64,000 nucleotides of DNA from Saccharothrix longispora (GCF_030852425.1 NZ_NSDM01000018.1:78577-142576), one strand, 5' to 3'. Positions 1 through 10,037 are shown, counted from the stretch's first letter. The notes: generated by a model from the letters alone, not told the origin. Translations and numbers: made by a program.

Positions 1-1
1 C

Positions 2-1510
2 CGTGCCGCGGATGACGCGATAGTCCTGTCGAAGAAGCGTCCGGTCGCCGTGCTGGCGTCCATGACCGGCCTGATCGAGGTCGTGGCCCAGTACGTCGAG
101 GAGCTCGGCGAGCTGTACCCGGAAGGTGCGCCGCCCGCGCTGTCCACGGTGGTGGACAAGATCGACGACTTCCTGACCGGGTACGCGAACCTCGCGGTGA
201 GCGCGAGCGGGTTCGGCCTGGTGCGCAGCGGCTGGGGTGAGCTCACGCTGTGGCGGCACGGGGTGTTCGCCGACCTCCTGGAAGCGGTCGCCGTGCTGGC
301 CACCAGGATGGCCGACGCGCTCGCCGAGGCGAACGTGCTGATCGAGCAGGAGGACGACCTGCCACAAAACCCGGTCGAGCCCCGGTTCCAGCTGCTGGAG
401 AAGGCGGAGCGGCTGCTCACCACCAAACCGGGGCCACGCACCGACAACGTGCTGCAGATGCGCAGCCGAGTACGCAGCCTCCGCAACACCTTCACCAACG
501 AGGTCAACGGGCTCAACCAGGTGGCGGGCACCAACCGGACGACGTTGAGCGGCCTGTTCGAGCTCGTCGCGAACCGGCTGCCGCCCGCCGACTTCGACCC
601 GCAGGGCCTCGACCTGACCCCGTTCCGGGACCGCGTGGTGACCTTCGGCGCGGACCTGCTGGCACGGGCGAACAAGCTGGCGGAGGAGCTGACCGCGCGG
701 CGCATCGCCGCGAACGCGGCACTGCAGCTCTACGACACGGCGCCGCCCGGCCCCGACCGGGTCCGCGCCGGCACCGACGCGCTGAAGGCACTGCTCGGCG
801 AGGACGTCTTGTCGGTGCCCGAGTTCACCCCGCCCGGCCCGGTCATCGACCAGTGGCGCAAGGCGCGCGACGACAGCGAGGACCTGGTCGGGCACCTCGA
901 GTCCACCCGGGACTTCCCGGTCGACGACTGGCTGCACGGAATGGCACGGGTGCGGGAGAAGCCGAGGTTGTGGGAGCAGGTCGTGGTGCTCTCCGACGCG
1001 CTGCTCGGTCCGGGCGGGCTGCTCGGCGTCGGCCTGCCCAACCGGAAGGACCCGGAACTGTCGCCGATCCAGCTGCCCTACGTCGAGGGCGACCACTGGC
1101 TCGGCATGGAGTTCGCCAACGATCCCGCGCTGCCCGACCAGCTCGACCAGGACCGGCTGCTGTTCACCGCGCACTACGCGGCCGGGCTGGGCCACGAGCG
1201 GCAATGCGGGCTGCTGCTGGACGAGTGGACCGAGGTGATCCCCGCCGAACGGGAGACCACCGGTGTCGCCGTGCACCACAACGGACCCGACGCCGAGCCA
1301 CCGCAGGCGATGTTGCTGGTCGTGCCGCCAGATCGGGTGCCCGGCGGGCAGTGGGCGACCGCCGACCTCGTCGACGCGGTCACCGAGACGTTCGAGATGG
1401 CGAAGACCCGCGCGGTCGAGCCGGCACACCTCGGTGCGACGGCGTTCGCGCACCTCCTGCCGGCGACCGTGCTGTCGGGTCCCCAGAACACCCGGAGGGC
1501 CGGCCGATGA
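2..1510 (+). CDS. Hypothetical protein, 5' end outside window
   Basis: I do not recognise a family. The reading frame is open to the left edge. A GTG at 50 is possible, but the upstream codons (2-49) also read like coding sequence, so the gene most likely starts before the window and this is the C-terminal part of a longer protein. The visible part is about 500 residues, mostly predicted helical, soluble, acidic and rich in Leu/Ala/Glu, with no signal peptide or membrane segment. It overlaps the next gene by four bases (ATGA at 1507-1510), so the two are almost certainly translated together and act in one process. No catalytic motif is evident. A structural or scaffold role is possible but is only inference. 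Confidence 0.75.
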   Translation, partial: RAADDAIVLSKKRPVAVLASMTGLIEVVAQYVEELGELYPEGAPPALSTVVDKIDDFLTGYANLAVSASGFGLVRSGWGELTLWRHGVFADLLEAVAVLATRMADALAEANVLIEQEDDLPQNPVEPRFQLLEKAERLLTTKPGPRTDNVLQMRSRVRSLRNTFTNEVNGLNQVAGTNRTTLSGLFELVANRLPPADFDPQGLDLTPFRDRVVTFGADLLARANKLAEELTARRIAANAALQLYDTAPPGPDRVRAGTDALKALLGEDVLSVPEFTPPGPVIDQWRKARDDSEDLVGHLESTRDFPVDDWLHGMARVREKPRLWEQVVVLSDALLGPGGLLGVGLPNRKDPELSPIQLPYVEGDHWLGMEFANDPALPDQLDQDRLLFTAHYAAGLGHERQCGLLLDEWTEVIPAERETTGVAVHHNGPDAEPPQAMLLVVPPDRVPGGQWATADLVDAVTETFEMAKTRAVEPAHLGATAFAHLLPATVLSGPQNTRRAGR

Positions 1511-3288
1511 CCGAACCCACGTGGACGCGGCTGGAAGGCAGGCCCCGCACCACCGACTTCGACCGCGCCCTGCGCGTCGAGGTCAGGGATCCGCTCTGGC
1601 TGCTCACCCGGCAGTGGCAGCTCGGCGAGTTCCTCGGCACCGACGGTGGCTCTCCGGTGGCTGTGACGTACTCGGCCGGGCACGCGCGGCCCAGCCGGTT
1701 CCGGCCGCCCGACGGCCCGCCGGAGGACCTGCCGGCCGACCGCCCACTGGAGACGGTGGCGGAACGGCGACGGCTGTCGTTCGCCCACGGCACCGAGAAG
1801 ATCGGGTTCGACCTGCGGCTCGCGATGGGTCACCGCTGGTTCAAGATGCTCCGCAAGATCGGGTTGCTCGGCCTCGGTCACCGGTTCGAGGAGCAGTACG
1901 CCGAGAAGTACCCGATCACGCTGCCGACGGCCACCGACGTCACGCGACGCGCCAACCCTGCCGTCTGGGCGACCATACAGGCCGTCGCGGGACGCCGCGC
2001 CGACGGGTACGAGCTGTACCTGCACGTGAAGGGCGGCGGCAACGCCGACGACGGCATCACCACGTTCACGCAGTCCAACCGCACGAAGCTCATCAACGCG
2101 GGCAAGCGGTTCGTCACGTGGTTCGACCTGCTGATCGACCAGCCGACCGGTGTCACTCCCGCCCGCCCGGACGGGAACGCCACCTGGGACCCGAGACGCC
2201 TCGAACACCGGTTCTCGGTCGCCGCCGCGAAGCCGGACGGGGGCGAGAAGACCCTGACCGCGCGGGAGTACCCCGGCGGCACGCTCGACTGGCACGCGTT
2301 CTCCGCAGACCCCGGCCCGGCACTGGGCGGGGTGAAACCGCCGGAGCCGGCACTGTCCAGGACGGTGTTCCCCGCACCGGTGCGGTATTCCGGTATGCCG
2401 CTGCCGCGCTGGTGGGCGCTGGAGGACGGGAAGACCAACTTCTCGGCCGTCCGCCCGGACAGCACTGATCTCGCCCGGCTGGTCTTCCTGGAGTTCGCAC
2501 TGGTGTTCAGCAACGATTGGTACCAGGTGCCGTGCGATCTGCCGGCCGGCACCATCGCCCGGATCCGAGGCCTGGTGGTCACCGACGTGTTCGGCCACAA
2601 GCAGTGGGTCGACCCGGCCGGGAAGGGCTACGACGAGGACTGGCAACGCTGGTCGATGTTCACCCTGGACACCATCGGCAGCGACGACGTGCCGGCGGAC
2701 ACCGACCTGTTCCTCCCACCGAGCGTGCCGAAGGTCGCTGTCAGCGCTCCGCTCGAGGAGGTCCTGCTGATGCGCGACGAGAACGCGAACCTGGTTTGGG
2801 GCATCGAACAGACCGTCTGCCTGCCCACCGGCGAGCCGCACCGGGGCGCCGAGGCGGCTGCCGATGCGGTGGCCTACCGTCGCCGGCAGGCCCCGCCACC
2901 TCCACCGCCCACCGACCTCCCTCGCGCCGCGCTCTCGTACGCGGTGATGAACACCATCCCGGAACATTGGATCCCGTTCATCGCGGTGCGCGTCCCCGAC
3001 GACAACCGGGAGGTCCAGCTCCAACGCGCGGCCATGCCCAGTGCCGTCGACGGCCAGCCGGTCCGCCCGAGAACCACGTTGCTGCGCGAAGGTTTCGACC
3101 GCGGCGAGCAGTACTTCATCAACGAGGAGGAGGTGTCGCAGGCCGGGACCCGCCTGTCCGTGTCCTACAACAGGACCCGCTGGAGCGACGGTCGCGTCGC
3201 GGTGTGGCTGACGGCCCACCGGGGCGAGGGCCGCGGCCAGGGTTCGAGCGGTCTCCTGTTCGACCTCCTCATCGACACCCCCCTCTGA
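1507..3288 (+). CDS. Hypothetical protein, 593 aa, coupled to the preceding gene
   Basis: The start is the ATG at 1507 overlapping the TGA of the previous gene; a longer open frame to the left is only the shadow of that gene. Near the N-terminus there is a Trp/Gln-rich stretch (DPLWLLTRQWQLGEF, residues about 22-36) that looks like a conserved family signature. A Pro-rich linker (residues about 460-470) precedes the C-terminal 125 residues. No signal peptide, membrane helix or known catalytic motif is visible. From memory, proteins with a similar WLLxRQWQ signature occur as uncharacterised large proteins in bacterial accessory loci, but I cannot name the family. The role is unknown; the overlap with the upstream gene argues for a shared complex. 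Confidence 0.8.
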   Translation: MTEPTWTRLEGRPRTTDFDRALRVEVRDPLWLLTRQWQLGEFLGTDGGSPVAVTYSAGHARPSRFRPPDGPPEDLPADRPLETVAERRRLSFAHGTEKIGFDLRLAMGHRWFKMLRKIGLLGLGHRFEEQYAEKYPITLPTATDVTRRANPAVWATIQAVAGRRADGYELYLHVKGGGNADDGITTFTQSNRTKLINAGKRFVTWFDLLIDQPTGVTPARPDGNATWDPRRLEHRFSVAAAKPDGGEKTLTAREYPGGTLDWHAFSADPGPALGGVKPPEPALSRTVFPAPVRYSGMPLPRWWALEDGKTNFSAVRPDSTDLARLVFLEFALVFSNDWYQVPCDLPAGTIARIRGLVVTDVFGHKQWVDPAGKGYDEDWQRWSMFTLDTIGSDDVPADTDLFLPPSVPKVAVSAPLEEVLLMRDENANLVWGIEQTVCLPTGEPHRGAEAAADAVAYRRRQAPPPPPPTDLPRAALSYAVMNTIPEHWIPFIAVRVPDDNREVQLQRAAMPSAVDGQPVRPRTTLLREGFDRGEQYFINEEEVSQAGTRLSVSYNRTRWSDGRVAVWLTAHRGEGRGQGSSGLLFDLLIDTPL

Positions 3289-3838
3289 CCGGTCAGGCCC
3301 GGAGCTGCACGTGAGCACTGCCGGTCCGACAGGACCCGTTCTCTTCGCCCAGCGGCGAAGACGGACGATCGGCGGGAGACAGACCTCGCCGACGCCCTGC
3401 GCCTGGTCCTGGACGCGACCCGCAGTCGACCCGGTCGGCCGGTCTTCGGTGTCGCGCGCATGCCGACGTAGACGCAGCCGGTGCCGTCGGTGAGGGCCGA
3501 GAACACGACCGGCTCCAGTCGTCGCTGAAGGCGCCGTCGGCGCGGCCGGCGAACACCGCCTGCGACACCGGGACCAGATCCGATGATCCTCACACCGTTT
3601 GGCGGAGCTGGGTACTGGAGTTCAGGCTACTGGAGCGATCCTGGGGGTCGGAGTTCGTACTCGATCGGTGTGCATTCCGAGGGCGGTGTGGCGTCGCAGC
3701 CAACTGGGGTTGTCCCTGTGCCTGCCGATAACCTCATCCATGCAGGTAGAGGACGTACGCAGCCCAAGGGGAGTCGAGCGTTCGCGGGCACGGCTGCCAT
3801 CCGCTGTAACGTCGATCAGCACGGCATGATGACCGGCT
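3289..3838. other. Gap without a convincing gene
   Basis: This stretch lies between the coupled hypothetical genes and a decayed transposase. Short open frames on both strands show no family resemblance or ribosome binding site. The right half is presumably the left flank of the insertion element, but no terminal inverted repeat could be matched to the other side. Confidence 0.5.
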
Positions 3839-4856
3839 GTGCTGCTCCGACCGGCCTACCTCGGCGTGACCAACGCCTTCGCGCTGCTGCGCCTGCTGCC
3901 CATGAGCGACCGGAACAAGGCCGTGGAGATCCTGGTGCTGCGGCACCAGACCATGGTCCTGGAACGCCAACTCGGAGACGCCCGTCCACGGTTCTCCCCC
4001 GGCGACCGGGCGTTCCTCGCGGCACTGCTGCACCGACCCCCGGTCGCCACGCTTCGTCGGCTCCGCCTACTGGTACGTCCGGACACGGTGCCGCGCCGGC
4101 ACCGGACCTCCTCGCACGACGCCACGCAGCCAGATCCCGACCCAAACGGCCCGGCCGCCCACGGACCATCCGCTCGATCCGACTCCTGGTGCTACGCCTG
4201 GCGCGGGAGAACCCCGCCTGGGGCCACCGCCGCATTCACGGAGAACTCCTCACACTCGGCATCACAGTCGCAGCATCCACCGTCTGGCAAATTCTTAAAG
4301 ACGTCGAGATCGACCCGGCACCCGAACGCACCACTACGACCTGGTCGGCCTTCCTCCGCTCCCAGGCCGACGCGCTCCTGGCCTGGGACTTCTTCGAGAC
4401 CGCCACCCTGAGCGGCATCCGCCTGCACGTACTCGCGGCCATCGAACACGCCAGTCGCCGGGTCCACGTGCTCGGCGTCACCGCACACCCGACCGCCTGC
4501 TGGGTCGCCCAAGCCGCCAGGAACCTCGTTATGGACCTCGAAGACGCGGGCATCCGGGTCGTCCTCAGCGGCGTCCGCATCCCGCGCATGAACGCGATCA
4601 TGGAACGCTGGATCCGCAGCTGCCGCCGCGAACTCCTCGACCGCACACTCATATGGAACCAGCGCCACCTGCTGCGCGCCCTGCGCGAGTACGAGCGCTT
4701 CTACAACACCCACCGACCCCACCAAGCATCGCCAACGCCCGACCGCTACAACCACTGCCACAACCAGCGGCCGACCAAGCAGTTGTCACCCACCTCGACG
4801 TCCGCAGACGGCAACGACTGGGAGGCATCCTCAACGAGTACCACCACGCAGCCTGA
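3839..4856 (+). pseudogene. Integrase-core (DDE) transposase, frameshifted and internally deleted
   Basis: This is a decayed transposase of the actinobacterial integrase-core type. Coding starts at GTG 3839 (LLRPAYLGVTNAF, then EILVLRHQ). It shifts frame near 4105 (into DLLARRHAARSRP) and again near 4726 (into IANARPL...LGGILNEYHHAA). Each shift fits loss of one base. In addition, the segment between DLEDAG and IRVVLSGVR (near 4550) joins directly. In intact relatives, as I remember them, about 25 residues carrying the RDRDGKF motif with the second catalytic Asp lie here between two DAG-like repeats. The first Asp (AWDFFETATL) and the final Glu region (MNAIMERWIRSCR) remain. The gene cannot make an active transposase. 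A second related copy sits at 11054-12229. Confidence 0.85.
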
Positions 4857-5455
4857 CCTGCACGGACGACATTCTCGGCACGCACAGGGTCGGCACCGGC
4901 AGGCCGGGTTCCATGTCACCCTCCGCGCCACCCGTTCGCGGAACGCATCCCGAGCCGGGAGAGCTGAGTACCCGCCGCAGGGCCAGCGCGGCCGTGACCG
5001 CGGTCCACAGGTCGTGGAACGAGCTGGACGCCGCCCACTGCTCCTGCCCTCGCACCGGCAGACACCCCACGAGCACCGACCATCAAGTAGGGTCGAAGCA
5101 GGGTCGGGAAACACAAAGCCCCACGAGACTCCCAGATGACCTGGAAATATCTCGCGGGGCAAATTGTGTGTCCGAGAGGTTTGCCCGAACGCGCATCCGT
5201 GGAGAATTTCCCACTCGCCTTGAAGGGGAGTGGCTCATAAGTCCAGCTTGGTAGGGGTCTGGGACTCCTGTGCAAGAGTGGGGAATTCCCCGCGCAACTT
5301 TCATGCAGTGAAATCTGGGGCCATCTTCGGCGGACACGCTCCATCACTGTAGGCTGCGGCTGCGGGTGTTCCTGGACGCTGGGCGACGCAAAGTGAACTC
5401 GCCAAGAATCCTGACGACATCGCAAAACCGAATAGTTTGACGTTTGTGCTGCTGA
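4857..5455. other. Gap with one imperfect inverted repeat
   Basis: No convincing gene. An imperfect inverted repeat (arms 5118-5128 and 5150-5160, 10 of 11 positions paired, 21-base loop) could act as a terminator-like hairpin. The base composition is less GC-rich around 5130-5460 than in the neighbouring genes, as expected for non-coding or decayed DNA. Confidence 0.45.
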
Positions 5456-6147
5456 CTATCCGTTAATAGTCGCTACGTCATCAGGTGTAGTTCCTGTGCG
5501 TGGTCGGCGCGGCGGGTGTTGGTGGTTGCGATGGACAGATCTCGCGGCCTCCCAGCCTTCGGAGGTGGGCTGGTGGATGTGAAGGCTTGTGTGGGTGTTC
5601 CAGCCGGGCCACGGGTTGTGTTCCATGGCTTCGCCGGATCGGCGTTCCTGGTAGATGACCCGCCCGAGTACGAGGTCGGTGTTGGCGAGCCCGGTGTGGA
5701 GGGTGTCGGCGCGGACGAGGAGGGCGTGTTCGCCGGGTTCGAAGACGGCGGGGCGAAAGCGATGACGTCGCCGTCGGGGGTGCGTACGGCGCCGTCGCGG
5801 ACGTAGGCGCCGGCGGTGAGTAGTCGGAGGAGGTGGGCGCTGGGTAGGGAGACGGCGACCGAGTTGGTCAGCGAGCAGTCGTAGGTGCTGCCTTCCCACA
5901 CGTAGTGGTCGGTGGCGTGCAGAACCGGTGCGGGGATGTTGGTGTCGGTGGTCCAGCCGTCCTGTTGTTCGCGGTCGTCGAGCAGGCCGGTGTGGGCGGG
6001 TTGGTCGGGGAACTCCGCGAGGAACGCGCTGTTGGTGAAGCTCTGGTTGTAGTGGTGAGGCTCGTAAGCGTCCAACGGGAAGTCGAGAATGCCAGGCACG
6101 TCGGCGCGGTGGATCAGGACGGTGTGCTGGACGATGGCGTGGTCTGC
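5456..6147 (-). pseudogene. Broken gene of unknown function
   Basis: On the minus strand a coding-like reading runs from just after an in-frame stop at 6148-6150 (DHAIVQHTVLIHRADVPGI...) to about 5752. It then continues in another frame (AVFEPGEHALLVRADTLHTG ... EHNPWPGWNTH) to the stop at 5456. The junction fits a single-base loss, and the N-terminus is cut off by the stop. I do not recognise the family. The two halves read well together, so this was probably one soluble protein of about 230 or more residues. Flanking mobile-element debris supports decay. Confidence 0.55.
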
Positions 6148-6625
6148 CTAGACGCCCCCGCTGGACAGCCTGAAGGCAGGGCCGTAGGCGTCCCAGTTCC
6201 AGGCGACAATGCCCGAGCCTCTTCGCTGGTGAGGGTGCTCCTGGATGCTGTGGCGCACTGCTCACCGGCCTGCTGCGCGCGGCGCTGCAGGTCGGGTTGC
6301 AAGGCAGACTCGACATCCAGGTGCTGCTGGGGTTCAGCGCGTACACGCTGTGTCCACCGATGCGGTTCTTCGAACAACGCAGCCCCGACGGCCCGGTGAC
6401 CCGCTTCGGCAGCATCGCCCTGCTGCGCGAACTGATGATCGGGAGACCCGATCTCGGACCTGCTTGTCGCGTTCGTGTGGTCGACGCGTTCGGCAGTGAT
6501 GTGACCGAGTAGCACTCGTCCATCTCCTGTCAGCGTCCGTTGAGTGGTGGGACCACCGAAGAGGCGCCAACGCCGCGCCGGTGAGGTGCTCTTGGGGCTG
6601 CCGTGGCGGTGGGCAGAATTCCGAC
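6148..6625. other. Gap, probably decayed coding DNA
   Basis: Short open frames on both strands (for example 6297-6512 on the plus strand, containing LLGFSAYTLCPPMRFFEQ) look coding-like but have no recognised family, no clear start and no binding site. They may belong to the same decayed locus as the broken gene to the left. No confident gene is called. Confidence 0.35.
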
Positions 6626-8443
6626 ATGGACATGCTTTCGTTCGCGAGGCACCTCGGTCGATTGGATCGGGCGCAACTGGATGAGGTGCGGCGGGTTCGG
6701 CGGGAGGCGCGGAAGCCTCCGCTGCCGGACGACCCCGGGGCGCTCGCGGAGCGGTTGGGCGAGGAGGGCGTCGCGGCCGCGATGCGGTTGGTAAGCCGGG
6801 ATGCGTTGGCGGTGGGGCGGGTGGTGGCTGGGTTGGGGTCAGGGGCCACCGTGGAGTCCGTGGTGGAGGTGACCGGCGGGGATCGGGAGGCGGTTCGGGC
6901 GGCGTTGACCGAGCTGCGGCAGGTCGGGGTGGCGTGGCCGGACGGGGATGTGGTGTGCCTGGTGCCGCAGGTCCTGGAGCGGTTGAGGCGGACGACGGAG
7001 CGGTGGGAGGTGACCGGGCGGCCCGCGGTCGAGCGTGGTCGGGGTGCTCCGGACGGCGAGCTGCGGTCTTTGGCGCAGCACCTGCTGCGGTCGGCTTACG
7101 CGTTGTTGGACACGGGCAGGCCGATCGCGGGGTTGAAGAACGGTGGAGTGGGCAGCAAGGAGCGGAAGCGGCTGGGAGCGGCGCTCGGACTGGACGACGA
7201 GTACCTGGTGCTGCTGTTGGAGCTGCTGTTCACAGCCGGGTTGTTGGCACGGGCCGGGTCGGTTTTTCGGGTGACCGCGCGGTACGAGCAGTGGCGGGGG
7301 GAGACGCCGGCTCGGCAGTGGGCGAAGTTGGCCTGGGCCTGGGCGGGATTGCCCCACTCCCCGGTCGCCGAGCGCGAACCGGCCGCCTCGAAGATCTATT
7401 CGCCTCGTGTCCGGTCGGCGCGGTGGGCGGTGCTGCGGGCGGCGCGGGGTGGGTCGTCGGTCGACGGGGTCGCTGCCGCTGCCTACTGGTTCTGCCCGTT
7501 GGTGCACCAGCACGCCGAGGTGGTCGTTCGCGAGGCGCAGATGCTGGGGGTGGTGGCGGGGGACGTACTGAGCGTGTGCGGGCAGGCGCTGTTGTCCGCT
7601 GACGACGCGGAGGCGCTGGCCGCTGCGGTGGCCGGGGTGGTGGTGCCGATGCCGTGCGAGGTGGAGGTGCTGGAGGACCTGACAGCCGTGGTGTTCGGGC
7701 AGTTGACGGTTGAGGCCAGGCGGGTGCTGGAGGCTGCCGCGGAGAGCCGGGTGGAGGACGGGGCGCAGGTGTGGCGGTTTACCGCGGCCAGCGTGCGGGC
7801 GGCGTTTGCCCGAGGGTGGACTGCGGAGTCCCTGCTGGCCGCGTTGACCGACCTGACGCGGCAGGACGTGCCGTGGGCGCTGCGAGTGCTGCTGGGTGAG
7901 CAGGGACGAGGGCAGGTGCGGGTACGGGAGGTGGGATGCTGCCTGGTGGCCGAGGCCGAGGTCGTTGCCGAGGTGGTGCGGTTACCTGGTTTCGTCGAGC
8001 TGGCGCCGACCGTGGTAGGAAGCGCGATGGCGCCTGCGGAGGTGGTCGCGCGGTTGCTGGCGGAGGGGTTCGCGGTGGTCGAAGACCTGTCGTCGGGCAA
8101 CGTCGCGGTCCGGCGGCGAAAGCCGCAGGCGGTCGATCCTGCGGAGGAGCCGGTTCCGGTGGACCTCTCCGACCTGGTCGCGGGCGAGCCCTCCACGGCG
8201 CAGGTTGTGCGGGGGCTGAACAGGGAGTTGTCCGACGAGGCGGTGGCGTTGTTGGCGGGGGCCATCGACGAGAAGTCGGACGTGCGCGTCGACTACGTCA
8301 AGAAAGGGGGCGAGTTCTCACAGCGCACCATCACCCCGATCAGGTGGGATGGGCCGTTCCTGGTGGCGTGGTGCCACCTGCGAGAGGACGAGCGGCAATT
8401 CAAGGTGACTCGGATCAAGGCGGTGTCACCGGCGCACCCCTGA
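6626..8443 (+). CDS. Helicase-associated (XPB/Ssl2-like C-terminal) domain protein
   Basis: This is a 605-residue protein. Residues about 350-510 (from LTAVVFGQLTVEARRVLE to the AVRRRK stretch) match, from memory, the helicase-associated domain found in actinobacterial XPB/Ssl2-like proteins (Helicase_C_3 type). The final 70 residues (LSDEAVALLAGAIDEKSDVRVDYV ... FKVTRIKAV) resemble a WYL-like sensor/DNA-contact module. There is no Walker A, DEAD box or other helicase motor motif, so it is unlikely to be a helicase by itself. It more probably binds DNA, or partners a helicase in repair or transcription. The start at ATG 6626 (MDMLSFARHLG) fits the family better than the in-frame start at 6581. 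It is intact although flanked on both sides by insertion elements. Confidence 0.75.
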   Translation: MDMLSFARHLGRLDRAQLDEVRRVRREARKPPLPDDPGALAERLGEEGVAAAMRLVSRDALAVGRVVAGLGSGATVESVVEVTGGDREAVRAALTELRQVGVAWPDGDVVCLVPQVLERLRRTTERWEVTGRPAVERGRGAPDGELRSLAQHLLRSAYALLDTGRPIAGLKNGGVGSKERKRLGAALGLDDEYLVLLLELLFTAGLLARAGSVFRVTARYEQWRGETPARQWAKLAWAWAGLPHSPVAEREPAASKIYSPRVRSARWAVLRAARGGSSVDGVAAAAYWFCPLVHQHAEVVVREAQMLGVVAGDVLSVCGQALLSADDAEALAAAVAGVVVPMPCEVEVLEDLTAVVFGQLTVEARRVLEAAAESRVEDGAQVWRFTAASVRAAFARGWTAESLLAALTDLTRQDVPWALRVLLGEQGRGQVRVREVGCCLVAEAEVVAEVVRLPGFVELAPTVVGSAMAPAEVVARLLAEGFAVVEDLSSGNVAVRRRKPQAVDPAEEPVPVDLSDLVAGEPSTAQVVRGLNRELSDEAVALLAGAIDEKSDVRVDYVKKGGEFSQRTITPIRWDGPFLVAWCHLREDERQFKVTRIKAVSPAHP

Positions 8444-8603
8444 GGAGATGCCTTACGGTCAGGCGGTCGGCTCAATGTGCGTTCTCGTATCCGCTAGTCT
8501 GGAAGCGGGCTGGACTGCGGGTTTAGTTACTGGAGTTCCAGTTCTCGTCGCAGCTCAATGGCGTGAGTGTCGTTGAGGTTCCCCCGATAACCCGAGGTGG
8601 TTG

Positions 8604-9429
8604 TTACCTGGATCGGGTCGGTGATGCCGGGACGGTAGTCGGTTCGGCCTGGGCGGCGTGCCAGGCGGCTTCGTACTCGTCGGGGCTGAGCCAGCCGAGG
8701 TCCTTCTGGATGCGTTCGGTGTTGTAGAACCCGTCGATGGAGGCGAACAGGTCGTTCTCGGCTTCGTCGCGGGTGCGCCAGGAGCGCCGGTAGACCAGCT
8801 CGATCTTGAGCGTGGAGAAGGAGTTCTCCATCAGGGCATTGTCGTAGGAGTCGCCGACCGACCCCATCGAGGGCAGGATTCCGTTGTCCGCCAACCGTTC
8901 CGCGAAGCGGAAGGCCGTGTAGGTCGAGCCGCGGTCGCTGGTCTTCCAGCCCACGATCCGGTTGGAGAAGGCGTCGCGCACGGCCGCGAGCCAGAAGGCG
9001 CCCTCGCCGGTGCGGATGCGGGTGGCGTCGGCGACCCACAGCCGGTCCGGCGCGGGCGGTGAAGTCCCGGTTCACCCGATCGGGCGCCGGTGCCGCTCCT
9101 GGATCCTGCCTGGTCGACGGGGCGCGCCACTGTTTGCGCAGGAAGGCGCCCTGCAGGCCGGCCTGGCGCATCAGCCGCTCGACCCGCTTGCGCGACACGC
9201 GGACGCCCCGACGCCGCAGGACCTGGTGGACCCGCGGGCTGCCGTAGGTTCCACCGGAGGCGGTGTGGATGTCGGTGATCTCGGCGGTGATCGCCTCGTC
9301 CTCGCGCTCACGGCGGGACGGGTCGGCCTGTCGGGCCACCCAGCCGCGGTAGGTGGAGGAGGAGACGCCCAGGACCCGGAGGACGAACTCGACCCCGAAG
9401 CGGTCGCGAAGCTGCTCGACCAGCTTCAC
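8604..9429 (-). pseudogene. IS3-family OrfB (DDE transposase), frameshifted
   Basis: From the GTG at 9429 it reads KLVEQLRDRFGVEFVLRVLGV, then an HTH_21-like region (YGSPRVHQVLRRRGVRVSRKRV). It loses frame near 9050 after DRVNRDFTA and continues in a second frame as RDAFSNRIVGWKTSDRGS ... GDSYDNALMENSFSTLKIEL ... GFYNTERIQKDLGWLSPDEYE to the stop at 8604. The break falls just before the first catalytic Asp (DRLWVADATRI in relatives). A one-base loss explains it. The final DNALMENSFSTLK segment holds the catalytic Glu region. The product is inactive unless rescued by frameshifting. Confidence 0.8.
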
Positions 9430-9736
9430 GACCGTCGCCGGGTCGGGTCGAGTTCCGCCGCGAAAACGCGGACGCGGTCTTCAGGATCTCGTTGGCCCGC
9501 TTCAGTTCCGCGTTCTCCCGCCGCAGCCGGCGCAGCTCCTCCGACTCGGCCGCGGAGGGCCGGTCGCCCCGCTCGCCGCGGTCGGCCTCGTCCTGCCGGA
9601 TCCAGTTCCGCAACGCCTCCGGGTGCACGCCCAGCTGCTCGGCCAGGCGCCGGATCACCGGCTTGGGGTCCGACTCCCGGTACAACCGGACCGCGCGGGA
9701 CCTCAACTCGTCGGGGTACTTCTTCGGTGGTGCCAC
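9426..9736 (-). pseudogene. IS3-family OrfA, frameshifted near its end
   Basis: This is the helix-turn-helix protein that recognises the ends of IS3-type elements. From the GTG at 9736 it reads APPKKYPDELRSRAV, followed by the HTH (VIRRLAEQLGVHPEALRNW) and a leucine-rich coiled coil (LRRLRRENAELKRANEIL). After LKTASAF the frame is lost, and FAAELDPTRRRS followed by the stop at 9426 is read in another frame. This fits loss of one T from a T run near 9472. The alternative is that the run acts as a frameshift site, but in this family the usual shift joins OrfA to OrfB rather than interrupting OrfA. Confidence 0.75.
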
Positions 9737-9799
9737 GGACGACTCCCATCAGGCCCTATCGGACCATGCCTGGAAAGACTCCGAGCCACCGGGGGAACC

Positions 9800-10037
9800 T
9801 CAGTCCACGGCCAGCGCCGCGAATGCGGTCGGGTACTGGCCGGGAATCCCGCAGTCCAATGCCACCTCCAGCAGCGTCTGGTGCCCGAGGCCAGGCGGTG
9901 ACGGTGTCGGGCACCGTGAAGGTTCGGTTGTAGGTCAGGGTCTGCTCGGTGTCGGTGTCGGTGTCCGTGCAGGCACACCGGCAGCGGGTGCCCACCACTC
10001 GAGCGATGTCGGCGACGTCGACATGTTCGTTCCACAC
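9800..10037 (-). pseudogene. Fragment of a small unknown protein, frameshifted
   Basis: From about 10037 the minus strand reads WNEHVDVADIARVVGTRC, a run of TDTDTD, then TYNRTFTVPDTV. A frame change near 9900 continues as GHQTLLEVALDCGIPGQY ... FAALAVD to the stop at 9800. The two parts together look like the C-terminus of a small soluble protein. Family and role are unknown. It ends about 60 bases from the IS3-type element, which may have damaged the locus. Confidence 0.4.

Larger units (their letters stand above)
8604..9736 (-). mobile_element. IS3-type insertion element, decayed
   Basis: Two overlapping transposase genes (orfA then orfB on the minus strand, GTGA overlap at 9426-9429) have the organisation of IS3-family elements. 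Both carry a frameshift. The boundaries given are those of the genes; I could not identify terminal inverted repeats or a target duplication, so the true ends lie somewhat outside (roughly 8530-9770). Confidence 0.8.

Noticed and set aside
250..1506. Open frame that would extend the second gene to a start at 250
   Set aside because: The Arg/Pro-rich translation is a shadow of the first gene. The ATGA overlap at 1507 is the natural start.
1174..3318. 714-codon minus-strand open frame opposite the second hypothetical gene
   Set aside because: No domains, low-complexity composition and no ribosome binding site. The plus-strand product has the better amino-acid composition and coupled start.
9420..9480. 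Programmed frameshift in the IS3-type OrfA
   Set aside because: The break lies inside OrfA before its normal C-terminus, and OrfB has a second break, so decay is more likely than a functional shift.
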